DNA of 64,000 bases from Hydractinia symbiolongicarpus (taxonomy: Eukaryota; Cnidaria; Hydrozoa; Anthoathecata; Hydractiniidae): positions 26,079,501 through 26,143,500 of the forward strand of contig NC_079881.1 of assembly GCF_029227915.1 (NCBI RefSeq), written 5' to 3'. Both the position numbers and the translations under genes were made by a program. Below are positions 22,906-34,474 of this stretch, one piece after another. The notes under the pieces are model-generated. The model did no database searches, was not told the origin of the DNA, and saw only the letters and a list, made by a program, of their open reading frames with translations. Numbering within the stretch: the first letter of the stretch is position 1; each line of letters begins with the position of its first letter.

Positions 22906-25543
22906 ATGCGTTTCAGTGGTGAAAAGATAATTTAAAAAATCGTTCTGGAAATGAGTTTACTCACAGGGTACTTTCTTTGTAAACATTCGACTATACGGGA
23001 CAAGCCGGGGATTTAGGGAAATCGTGGTATTTCGTTTGCCGGCGATTAAACCTCTTTCATTAAGGGTCTCATTAAAAATGAAAACATTTTTGGAAACTAC
23101 AAGTCTCATTCGTTCTAGTGGCGCAGAAATAATTTGAAAAATCGTTCGGGAAATCAGTTCACTTGATAGGTACTTTCTTCAAATACATTCAACTATACGG
23201 GCCAAGCCCGGGATTTACAAGAAATCGCGGGTTTTCGTTTGCCGGCGATTAAACCTCTTTCATTAAGCGTCTCCTTAAAAATGAAAACATTTTTGAAAAC
23301 AACAAGTCTCATGCGTTTTAGTGGTGAAAAAATAATTTAAAAATATCGTTCGGGAAATGAGTTTAACCCCTGGGTACTTTCTTTGTATACTTTTGACTAT
23401 ACGGGCCGAGTCCGGGGTTTACGGGAAATGGCGGGTTTTCGTTTGCCGGCGATTAAACTCCTTTTATTCAACGTCTCATCGAAAATGAAAAAATTTTTAA
23501 AAACTACAAGTCTGATGGGCTTTAGTGGTGAAATAATAATTTAAAAAATCGTTCGGGAAATGAGTTTACTCCCTGGGTACTTTCTTTGTATACTTTTGAC
23601 TATACGGGCCGAGTCTGGGATTTACGGGAAATCGCAGGTTTTTGTTTGCCGGCGATTAAACTTCTTTTATTCAGCGTCTCATCAAAAATGAAAACATTTT
23701 TGAAAACTACAAGTCTCATGCGATTTAGTGGTGAAAAGATAATTTAAAAAATCGTTCTGGAAATGAGTTTACTCACAGGGTACTTTCTTTGTATACATTT
23801 GACTATACCGGCCAAGCCCGGGATTTACGGGAAATCGCGGGTTTTCGTTTGCCGACGATTAAACCTCTTTCATTAAGCGTCTCATTAAAAATGAAAACGT
23901 TTTTGAAAACTACAAGTCTCATTCGTTCTAGTGGTGCAGAAATAATTTGAAAAATCGTTCGGGAAATGAGTTTACTCCCTAAGTACTTTCCTTGTATACT
24001 TTTGACTATACGGGCCGAGTCCGGGGTTTACGAGAAATGGCGGGTTTTCGTTTGCCGGCAATTAAACTCCTTTTATTCAGCGTCTCATCAAAAATGAAAT
24101 CATTTTTAAAAACTACAAGTCTCATGGGCTTTAGTGGTGAAATAATAATTTAAAAAATCGTACGGGAAATGAGTTTACTCCCTGGGTACTTTCTTTGTAT
24201 ACTTTTGACTATACGGGACAAGCCCGGGATTTACGGGAAATCGCGGGTGTTCGTTTGCCGGCGATTAAACCTCTTTCATTAAACGTCTCATCAAAAATGA
24301 AAACATTTTTGAAAACTACAAGTATCATGCGTTTTAGTGGTGAAAAAATAATTTAAAAAATCGTTCGGGAACTGAGTTTACTCCCTGGGTACTTTCTTTG
24401 TATACATTCGACTACACGGGCCAAGCCCGGGATTTGCCGGAAATGACGGGTTTTCGTTTGCCGGCGATTAAACCTCTTTCATTAAGCGTCTCATCAAAAA
24501 TGAAAACATTTTTAAAAACTAAAAGTCTTATGCGTTTTAGTGGTGAAAAAAAAATTTAAAAAATCGTTCCGGAAATGAGTTTACTTCCTGGGTACTTTCT
24601 TTGTAAACATTCGACTACACGGGCCAAGCCCGGGATTTAGGGGAAATCGCCGGTTTTCCTTTGCCGGCGATTAAACCTCTTTCATTAAGCGTCTCAGCAA
24701 AAATGAAAACATTTTTAAAAACTACAAGTCTCATGCGTTTTAATGGTGAAAAAATAATTTAAAAAATCGTTCGGGAAATGAGTTTACTCCCTGGGTACTT
24801 TCTTTGTATACTTTTGACTATACGGGCCGAGTCCGGGATTTACGGGAAATCGCGGGTTTTCGTTTGCCGGCGATTAAACTTCTTTTATTCGGCGTCCCAT
24901 CAAAAATGAAAACATTTTTGAAAACTAAAAGTCTCATGTGTTTTACTGGTGAAAAACTAATATAAAAAATCGTTCGGGAAATGAGTTTACTCCCTGGGTA
25001 CTTTCTTTGTATACTTTTGACTATACGGGCCAAGCCCGGGATTTACGGAAATGGCGGGTTTTCGTTTGCCGGCGATTAAACTTCTTTTAATCAGCGTCTC
25101 ATCAAAAATGAAAACATTTTTGAAAGCTACAAGTCTCATGGGCTTTAGTGGTTAAATAATAATTTAAAAATTCGTTCGGGAAATGAGTTTAATCCCTGGG
25201 TACTTTTTTTGTATACTTTTGACTTTACAGGCCGAATCCGGGATTTACGGGAAATGGCAGGTTTTCGCTTGTCGGCGATTAAACTTCTTTTATTCAGCGT
25301 CTCATCAAAAACGAAAGCATTTTTGAAAACTACAAGTCTCATGCGTTTTAGTGGTGAAAAGACAATTTAAAAAATTGTTTTGGAAATGAGTTTACTCTCA
25401 GGGTACTTTCTTTGTATACATTCGACTATACGGCCCAAGCCCGGGATTCACGGGAAATAGCGGGTTTTCGTTTGCCGGCGATTAAACCACTTTCACTAAG
25501 CGTCTCACCAAAAATGAAAACATTTTTGAAAACTACAAGTCTC

Positions 25544-27571
25544 ATGCGTTTTAGTGGTGAAAAAATAATTTAAAAAATGGTTTGGGAAATGAGTTTACTC
25601 TCTGGGTACTTTCTTTGTATACTTTTGACTATACGGGCCGAGTCCTGGATTTACGGGAAATCGCGGGTTTTCGTTTGCCGGCGATTAAACTCCTTTTATT
25701 CAGCGTCTCATCAAAAATGAAAACATTTTTGAAAACTACAAGTCTCATGCGTTTTAGTGGTGAAAAGATAATTTAAAAAATCGTTCTGGAAATGAGTTTA
25801 CTCACAGGGTACTTTCTTTGTAAACATTCGACTATACGGGACAAGCCGGGGATTTAGGGAAATCGTGGTATTTCGTTTGCCGGCGATTAAACCTCTTTCA
25901 TTAAGGGTCTCATTAAAAATGAAAACATTTTTGGAAACTACAAGTCTGATTCGTTCTAGTGGCGCAGAAAGAATTTGAAAAATCGTTCGGGAAATCAGTT
26001 TACTCGATGGGTACTTTCTTCAAATACATTCAACTATACGGGCCAAGCCCGGGATTTACAAGAAATCGCGGGTTTTCGTTTGCCGGCGATTAAACCTCTT
26101 TCATTAAGCGTCTCCTTAAAAATGAAAACATTTTTGAAAACTACAAGTCTCAATCGTTCTAGTGGTTCAGAAATAATTTGAAAAATCGTTCGGGAAAGCA
26201 GTTTTCTCCTTGGGTACTTTCTTTGTATACTTTTGACTATACGGGCCGAGTCCGGGATTTACGGGAAATGGCGGGTTTTCGTTTGCCGGCGATTAAACTC
26301 CTTTTATTCAGCGTCTCATCAAAAATGAAAACATTTTTGAAAACTACAAGTCTCATGCGTTTTAGTGGTGATAAAATAATTTAAAAAGTCGTTCGGGAAA
26401 TGAGTGTAACCCCTGGGTACTTTCTTTGTATACTTTTAACTATACGGGCCGAGTCCGGGGTTTACGGGAAATGGCGGGTTTTCGTTTGCCGGCGATTAAA
26501 CTCCTTTTATTCAGCGTCTCATCGAAAATGAAAACATTTTTGAAAACTACAAGTCTCATTCGTTCTAGTGGTGCAGAAATAATTTGAAAAATCGTTTGGG
26601 AAATCAGTTTTCTCCTTGGGTACTTTCTTTGTATACTTTTGACTATACGGGCCGAGTCCGGGATTTACGGGAAATCGCGGATTTCGTTTGCCGGCGATTA
26701 AACTCCTTTTATTCAGCGTCTCATCAAAAATGAAAACATTTTTGAAAACTACAAGTCTCATGCGTTTTAGTGGTGAAAAAATAATTTAAAAAATCGTTCG
26801 GGAAATGAGTTTAACCCCTGGGTACTTTCTTTGTATACTTTTGACTTTACGGGCCGAGTCCGGGGTTTACGGGAAATGGCGGGTTTTCGTTTGCCGGCTA
26901 TTAAACTCCTTTTATTCAGCGTCTCATCGAAAATGAAAACATTTTTAAAAACTACAAGTCTGTTGGGCTTTAGTGGTGAAATAATAATTTAAAAAATCGT
27001 TCGGGAAATGAGTTTACTCCCTGGGTACTTTCTTTGTATACTTTTGACTATACGGGCCGAGTCTGGGATTTACGGGAAATCGCAGGTTTTTGTTTGCCGG
27101 CGATTAAACTTCTTTTATTCAGCGTCTCATCAAAAATGAAAACATTTTTGAAAACTACAAGTCTCATGCGATTTAGTGGTGAAAAGATAATTTAAAAAAT
27201 CGTTCTGGAAATGAGTTTACTCACAGGGTACTTTCTTTGTATACATTCGACTATACGGGCCAAGCCCGGGATTTACGGGAAATCGCGGGTTTTTGTTTGC
27301 CGGCGATTAAACCTCTTTCATTAAGCGTCCCATTAAAAATGAAAACGTTTTTGAAAACTACAAGTCTCATTCGTTCTAGTGGTGCAGAAATAATTTGAAA
27401 AATCGTTCGGGAAATGAGTTTACTCCCTAGGTACTTTCCTTGTATACTTTTGAGTATACGGGCCGAGTCCGGGGTTTACGGGAAATGGCGGGTTTTCGTT
27501 TGCCGGCAATTAAACTCCTTTTATTCAGCGTCTCATCAAAAATGAAAACATTTGTAAAAACTACAAGTCTC
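25544..27571 (+). repeat. 10-monomer higher-order unit U1 (2,028 bp)
   Basis: First of three consecutive related units. Order: type I with TGGTTTGGGAAATG; unit with GTAAACATTCG and GGATTTAGGG; type II with GGCGCAGAAAG and CTCGATGGG; type II with GGTTCAGAAAT; type I with GTGATAAAATAATT and GAGTGTAACC; type II with CGTTTGGGAAATC; type I with TTTAACCCC; then III (with TGTTGGGC), IV and IIb. Unlike U2 and U3 it begins with TTTTAGTGG rather than TTTTACTGG, and it keeps TGGGTACTTTC where they have TGGGTAGTTTC. Confidence 0.88.
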
Positions 27572-29396
27572 ATGCGTTTTACTGGTGAAAAAATAATTTA
27601 AAAAATGGTTTGGGAAATGAGTTTACTCTCTGGGTAGTTTCTTTGTATACTTTTGACTATACGGGCCGAGTCCTGGATTTACGGGAAATCGCGGGTTTTC
27701 GTTTGCCGGCGATTAAACTCCTTTTATTCAGCGTCTCATCAAAAATGAAAACATTTTTGAAAACTACAAGTCTCATGCGTTTTAGTGGTGAAAAGATAAT
27801 TTAAAAAATCGTTCTGGAAATGAGTTTACTCACAGGGTACTTTCTTTGTAAACATTCGACTATACGGGACAAGCCGGGGATTTAGGGAAATCGTGGTATT
27901 TCGTTTGCCGGCGATTAAACCTCTTTCATTAAGGGTCTCATTAAAAATGAAAACATTTTTGGAAACTACAAGTCTGATTCGTTCTAGTGGCGCAGAAAGA
28001 ATTTGAAAAATCGTTCGGGAAATCAGTTTACTCGATGGGTACTTTCTTCAAATACATTCAACTATACGGGCCAAGCCCGGGATTTACAAGAAATCGCGGG
28101 TTTTCGTTTGCCGGCGATTAAACCTCTTTCATTAAGCGTCTCCTTAAAAATGAAAACATTTTTGAAAACTACAAGTCTCAATCGTTCTAGTGGTTCAGAA
28201 ATAATTTTAAAAATCGTTCGGGAAAGCAGTTTTCTCCTTGGGTACTTTCTTTGTATACTTTTGACTATACGGGCCGAGTCCGGGATTTACGGGAAATGGC
28301 GGGTTTTCGTTTGCCGGCGATTAAACTCCTTTTATTCAGCGTCTCATCAAAAATGAAAACATTTTTGAAAACTACAAGTCTCATGCGTTTTAGTGGTGAT
28401 AAAATAATTTAAAAAGTCGTTCGGGAAATGAGTGTAACCCCTGGGTACTTTCTTTGTATACTTTTAACTATACGGGCCGAGTCCAGGGTTTACGGGAAAT
28501 GGCGGGTTTTCGTTTGCCGGCGATTAAACTCCTTTTATTCAGCGTCTCATCGAAAATGAAAACATTTTTGAAAACTACAAGTCTCATTCGTTCTAGTGGT
28601 GCAGAAATAATTTGAAAAATCGTTTGGGAAATCAGTTTTCTCCTTGGGTACTTTCTTTGTATACTTTTGACTATACGGGCCGAGTCCGGGATTTACGGGA
28701 AATCGCGGATTTCGTTTGCCGGCGATTAAACTCCTTTTATTCAGCGTCTCATCAAAAATGAAAACATTTTTGAAAACTACAAGTCTCATGCGTTTTAGTG
28801 GTGAAAAAATAATTTAAAAAATCGTTCGGGAAATGAGTTTAACCCCTGGGTACTTTCTTTGTATACTTTTGACTTTACGGGCCGAGTCCGGGGTTTACGG
28901 GAAATGGCGGGTTTTCGTTTGCCGGCTATTAAACTCCTTTTATTCAGCGTCTCATCGAAAATGAAAACATTTTTAAAAACTACAAGTCTGATGGGCTTTA
29001 GTGGTGAAAAGATAATTTAAAAAATCGTTCGGGAAATGAGTTTACTCACAGGGTACTTTCTTTGTATACATTCGACTATACGGGCCAAGCCCGGGATTTA
29101 CGGGAAATCGCGGGTTTTTGTTTGCCGGCGATTAAACCTCTTTCATTAAGCGTCCCATTAAAAATGAAAACGTTTTTGAAAACTACAAGTCTCATTCGTT
29201 CTAGTGGTGCAGAAATAATTTGAAAAATCGTTCGGGAAATGAGTTTACTCCCTAGGTACTTTCCTTGTATACTTTTGAGTATACGGGCCGAGTCCGGGGT
29301 TTACGGGAAATGGCGGGTTTTCGTTTGCCGGCAATTAAACTCCTTTTATTCAGCGTCTCATCAAAAATGAAAACATTTGTAAAAACTACAAGTCTC
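27572..29396 (+). repeat. 9-monomer higher-order unit U2 (1,825 bp)
   Basis: Same order as U1 but with types III and IV fused into a single monomer (28,991-29,193), so it is 203 bp shorter. It begins with a chimera: TTTTACTGGTGAAAAAAT joined to TGGTTTGGGAAATG. It shares TGGGTAGTTTC, AATAATTTTAAAAATC (stop lost) and GAGTCCAGGG with U3, which shows U2 and U3 are the closest pair. Confidence 0.9.
28991..29193 (+). repeat. Type III/IV fusion monomer
   Basis: The head is type III (GGGCTTTAGTGGTGAAA). It then switches to the type IV series (AGATAATTT), carries CGTTCGGGAAATGAG as in type III, and ends as type IV (CTCACAGGGTAC onward). U1 and U3 hold separate III and IV units at this place. The mosaic fits an in-register unequal crossover, either with a small converted patch or using a type IV partner that already had CGTTCGGG, as at about 40,405 and 42,840. 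Confidence 0.85.
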
Positions 29397-31424
29397 ATGC
29401 GTTTTACTGGTGAAAAAATAATTTAAAAAATGGTTTGGGAAATGAGTTTACTCTCTGGGTAGTTTCTTTGTATACTTTTGACTATACGGGCCGAGTCCTG
29501 GATTTACGGGAAATCGCGGGTTTTCGTTTGCCGGCGATTAAACTCCTTTTATTCAGCGTCTCATCAAAAATGAAAACATTTTTGAAAACTACAAGTCTCA
29601 TGCGTTTTAGTGGTGAAAAGATAATTTAAAAAATCGTTCTGGAAATGAGTTTACTCACAGGGTACTTTCTTTGTAAACATTCGACTATACGGGACAAGCC
29701 GGGGATTTAGGGAAATCGTGGTATTTCGTTTGCCGGCGATTAAACCTCTTTCATTAAGGGTCTCATTAAAAATGAAAACATTTTTGGAAACTACAAGTCT
29801 GATTCGTTCTAGTGGCGCAGAAAGAATTTGAAAAATCGTTCGGGAAATCAGTTTACTCGATGGGTACTTTCTTCAAATACATTCAACTATACGGGCCAAG
29901 CCCGGGATTTACAAGAAATCGCGGGTTTTCGTTTGCCGGCGATTAAACCTCTTTCATTAAGCGTCTCCTTAAAAATGAAAACATTTTTGAAAACTACAAG
30001 TCTCAATCGTTCTAGTGGTTCAGAAATAATTTTAAAAATCGTTCGGGAAAGCAGTTTTCTCCTTGGGTACTTTCTTTGTATACTTTTGACTATACGGGCC
30101 GAGTCCGGGATTTACGGGAAATGGCGGGTTTTCGTTTGCCGGCGATTAAACTCCTTTTATTCAGCGTCTCATCAAAAATGAAAACATTTTTGAAAACTAC
30201 AAGTCTCATGCGTTTTAGTGGTGATAAAATAATTTAAAAAGTCGTTCGGGAAATGAGTGTAACCCCTGGGTACTTTCTTTGTATACTTTTAACTATACGG
30301 GCCGAGTCCAGGGTTTACGGGAAATGGCGGGTTTTCGTTTGCCGGCGATTAAACTCCTTTTATTCAGCGTCTCATCGAAAATGAAAACATTTTTGAAAAC
30401 TACAAGTCTCATTCGTTCTAGTGGTGCAGAAATAATTTGAAAAATCGTTTGGGAAATCAGTTTTCTCCTTGGGTACTTTCTTTGTATACTTTTGACTATA
30501 CGGGCCGAGTCCGGGATTTACGGGAAATCGCGGATTTCGTTTGCCGGCGATTAAACTCCTTTTATTCAGCGTCTCATCAAAAATGAAAACATTTTTGAAA
30601 ACTACAAGTCTCATGCGTTTTAGTGGTGAAAAAATAATTTAAAAAATCGTTCGGGAAATGAGTTTAACCCCTGGGTACTTTCTTTGTATACTTTTGACTT
30701 TACGGGCCGAGTCCGGGGTTTACGGGAAATGGCGGGTTTTCGTTTGCCGGCTATTAAACTCCTTTTATTCAGCGTCTCATCGAAAATGAAAACATTTTTA
30801 AAAACTACAAGTCTGATGGGCTTTAGTGGTGAAATAATAATTTAAAAAATCGTTCGGGAAATGAGTTTACTCCCTGGGTACTTTCTTTGTATACTTTTGA
30901 CTATACGGGCCGAGTCTGGGATTTACGGGAAATCGCAGGTTTTTGTTTGCCGGCGATTAAACTTCTTTTATTCAGCGTCTCATCAAAAATGAAAACATTT
31001 TTGAAAACTACAAGTCTCATGCGATTTAGTGGTGAAAAGATAATTTAAAAAATCGTTCTGGAAATGAGTTTACTCACAGGGTACTTTCTTTGTATACATT
31101 CGACTATACGGGCCAAGCCCGGGATTTACGGGAAATCGCGGGTTTTTGTTTGCCGGCGATTAAACCTCTTTCATTAAGCGTCTCATTAAAAATGAAAACG
31201 TTTTTGAAAACTACAAGTCTCATTCGTTCTAGTGGTGCAGAAATAATTTGAAAAATCGTTCGGGAAATGAGTTTACTCCCTAGGTACTTTCCTTGTATAC
31301 TTTTGAGTATACGGGCCGAGTCCGGGGTTTACGGGAAATGGCGGGTTTTCGTTTGCCGGCAATTAAACTCCTTTTATTCAGCGTCTCATCAAAAATGAAA
31401 ACATTTGTAAAAACTACAAGTCTC
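29397..31424 (+). repeat. 10-monomer higher-order unit U3 (2,028 bp)
   Basis: Offset 1,825 bp from U2 for the first seven monomers, with the private marks of U2 (TGGGTAGTTTC near 29,455, AATAATTTTAAAAATC near 30,025, GAGTCCAGGG near 30,305). It retains separate type III (about 30,816) and type IV (about 31,020) monomers. It ends at ATGCGTTTTACTGG at 31,425, followed by the CGTTCTGG/GAGTACGGG unit, the original form of the head seen fused in U2 and U3. Confidence 0.88.
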
Positions 31425-31627
31425 ATGCGTTTTACTGGTGAAAAAATAATTTAAAAAATCGTTCTGGAAATGAGTTTACTCCCTGGGTACTTTCTTTGTA
31501 TACTTTTGACTATACGGGCCGAGTACGGGATTTACGGGATATCGCGGGTTTTCGTTTGGCGGCGATTAAACCTCTTTCATTAAGCGTCTCATCAAAAATG
31601 AAAACATTTTTGAAAACTACAAGTCTT

Positions 31628-31732
31628 ATGCGTTTTAGTGGTGAAAAAAAAATTAAAAAATCGTTCCGGAAATGAGTTTACTCCCTGGGTACTTTCTTTC
31701 CAATGAAAACATTTTTGAAAACTACAAGTCTC
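31628..31732 (+). repeat. Truncated monomer, 105 bp (copy 2 of 5)
   Basis: Same CTTTCTTTCCAATGAAAAC junction as copy 1 (CCAATG at 31,700), with one T fewer after the A run (AATTAAAAAATCG). It is followed by a type I unit with AAAAATATCGTTCGGG. Confidence 0.92.
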
Positions 31733-34474
31733 ATGCGTTTTAGTGGTGAAAAAATAATTTAAAAATATCGTTCGGGAAATGAGTTTAACCCCTGGGTACT
31801 TTCTTTGTATACTTTTGACTATACGGGCCGAGTCCGGGGTTTACGGGAAATGGCGGGTTTTCGTTTGCCGGCGATTAAACTCCTTTTATTCAACGTCTCA
31901 TCGAAAATGAAAACATTTTTAAAAACTACAAGTCTGATGGGCTTTAGTGGTGAAATAATAATTTAAAAAATCGTTCGGGAAATGAGTTTACTCTCAGGGT
32001 ACTTTCTTTGTATACATTCGACTATACGGCCCAAGCCTGGGATTCACGGGAAATAGCGGGTTTTCGTTTGCCGGCGATTAAACCACTTTCACTAAGCGTC
32101 TCACCAAAAATGAAAACATTTTTGAAAACTACAAGTCTCATGCGTTTTAGTGGTGAAAAAATAATTTAAAAAATGGTTCGGGAAATGAGTTTACTCTCTG
32201 GGTACTTTCTTTGTATACTTTTGACTATACGGGCCGAGTCCTGGATTTACGGGAAATCGCGGGTTTTCGTTTGCCGGCGATTAAACTCCTTTTATTCAGC
32301 GTCTCATCAAAAATGAAAACATTTTTGAAAACTACAAGTCTCATGCGTTTTAGTGGTGAAAAGATAATTTAAAAAATCGTTCTGGAAATGAGTTTACTCA
32401 CAGGGTACTTTCTTTGTAAACATTCGACTATACGGGACAAGCCGGGGATTTAGGGAAATCGTGGTATTTCGTTTGCCGGCGATTAAACCTCCTTCATTAA
32501 GGGTCTCATTAAAAATGAAAACATTTTTGGAAACTACAAGTCTGATTCGTTCTAGTGGCGCAGAAAGAATTTGAAAAATCGTTCGGGAAATCAGTTTACT
32601 CGATGGGTACTTTCTTCAAATACATTCAACTATACGGGCCAAGCCCGGGATTTACAAGAAATCGCGGGTTTTCGTTTGCCGGCGATTAAACCTCTTTCAT
32701 TAAGCGTCTCCTTAAAAATGAAAACATTTTTGAAAACTACAAGTCTCAATCGTTCTAGTGGTTCAGAAATAATTTGAAAAATCGTTCGGGAAAGCAGTTT
32801 TCTCCTTGGGTACTTTCTTTGTATACTTTTGACTATACGGGCCGAGTCCGGGATTTACGGGAAATCGCGGTTTTCGTTTGCCGGTGATTAAACTCCTTTT
32901 ATTCAGCGTCTCATCAAAAATGAAAACATTTTTGAAAACTACAAGTCTCATGCGTTTTAGTGGTGATAAAATAATTTAAAAAGTCGTTCGGGAAATGAGT
33001 TTAACCCCTGGGTACTTTCTTTGTATACTTTTAACTATACGGGCCGAGTCCGGGGTTTACGGGAAATGGCGGGTTTTCGTTTGCCGGCGATTAAACTCCT
33101 TTTATTCAGCGTCTCATCGAAAATGAAAACATTTTTGAAAACTACAAGTCTCATTCGTTCTAGTGGTGCAGAAATAATTTGAAAAATCGTTTGGGAAATC
33201 AGTTTTCTCCTTGGGTACTTTCTTTGTATACTTTTGACTATACGGGCCGAGTCCGGGATTTACGGGAAATCGCGGATTTCGTTTGCCGGCGATTAAACTC
33301 CTTTTATTCAGCGTCTCATCAAAAATGAAAACATTTTTGAAAACTACAAGTCTCATGCGTTTTAGTGGTGAAAAAATAATTTAAAAAATCGTTCGGGAAA
33401 TGAGTTTAACCCCTGGGTACTTTCTTTGTATACTTTTGACTATACGGGCCGAGTCCGGGGTTTACGGGAAATGGCGGGTTTTCGTTTGCCGGCTATTAAA
33501 CTCCTTTTATTCAGCGTCTCATCGAAAATGAAAACATTTTTAAAAACTACAAGTCTGATGGGCTTTAGTGGTGAAATAATAATTTAAAAAATCGTTCGGG
33601 AAATGAGTTTACTCCCTGGGTACTTTCTTTGTATACTTTTGACTATACGGGCCGAGTCTGGGATTTACGGGAAATCGCTGGTTTTTGTTTGCCGGCGATT
33701 AAACTTCTTTTATTCAGCGTCTCATCAAAAATGAAAACATTTTTGAAAACTACAAGTCTCATGCGATTTAGTGGTGAAAAGATAATTTAAAAAATCGTTC
33801 TGGAAATGAGTTTACTCACAGGGTACTTTCTTTGTATACATTCGACTATACGGGCCAAGCCCGGGATTTACGGGAAATCGCGGGTTTTCGTTTGCCGGCG
33901 ATTAAACCTCTTTCATTAAGCGTCTCATTAAAAATGAAAACGTTTTTGAAAACTACAAGTCTCATTCGTTCTAGTGGTGCAGAAATAATTTGAAAAATCG
34001 TTCGGGAATTGAGTTTACTCCCTAGGTACTTTCCTTGTATACTTTTGAGTATACGGGCCGAGTCCGGGGTTTACGGGAAATGGCGGGTTTTCGTTTGCCG
34101 GCAATTAAACTCCTTTTATTCAGCGTCTCATCAAAAATGAAAACATTTGTAAAAACTACAAGTCTCATGCGTTTTACTGGTGAAAAAATAATTTAAAAAA
34201 TCGTTCTGGAAATGAGTTTACTCCCTGGGTACTTTCTTTGTATACTTTTGACTATACGGGCCGAGTACGGGATTTACGGGATATCGCGGGTTTTCGTTTG
34301 GCGGCGATGAAACCTCTTTCATTAAGCGTCTCATCAAAAATGAAAACATTTTTGAAAACTACAAGTCTTATGCGTTTTAGTGGTGAAAAAAAAATTAAAA
34401 AATCGTTCCGGAAATGAGTTTACTCCCTGGGTACTTTCTTTCCAATGAAAACATTTTTGAAAACTACAAGTCTC
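31733..34474 (+). repeat. 2,742-bp unit ending in a truncated monomer
   Basis: Thirteen full monomers plus one truncated one. After type I and a type III head it switches into the CTCTCAGGG/CACTTTCACTAAGCG block (about 31,985-32,145). It then follows the U1/U3 monomer order at 32,145-33,555, and closes with III, IV, IIb, the TTTTACTGG unit and the truncated monomer. CCAATG at 31,700 and 34,442 sets the 2,742-bp spacing, and the segments at 30,372 and 33,114 show the same offset. Confidence 0.82.
34370..34474 (+). repeat. Truncated monomer, 105 bp (copy 3 of 5)
   Basis: Same junction (CCAATG at 34,442) and the same short AATTAAAAAATCG form as copy 2. The preceding monomer has GGCGATGAAACC in place of GGCGATTAAACC near 34,303. 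Confidence 0.92.

Larger units (their letters stand above)
19170..25543 (+). repeat. Heterogeneous satellite region with long-range copies
   Basis: No unique sequence is seen. 19,215-20,080 is a pentamer copy in which the fourth and fifth monomers are fused (AATTTGAAAAATCG joined to CCTTGTATAC near 19,695-19,745). About 20,640-22,080 parallels 25,090-26,760, but it lacks the monomer at 25,544 that contains TGGTTTGGGAAATG. About 22,750-24,270 parallels 37,170-38,690. A 115-bp deletion and a 106-bp truncated monomer lie within this region and are listed separately. Confidence 0.8.

Noticed and set aside
28003-30181. Plus-strand open frames of 117 codons at 28003-28356 and 29828-30181 (and 102 to 111 codons at 47344, 48765, 51000 and 58660)
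   Set aside because: Each arises where one in-frame stop of the monomer is lost by a single change (TTTGA to TTTTA, TTTGA to TTCGA, or TTTAA to TTTTT). The translation simply runs through a second monomer in another frame.
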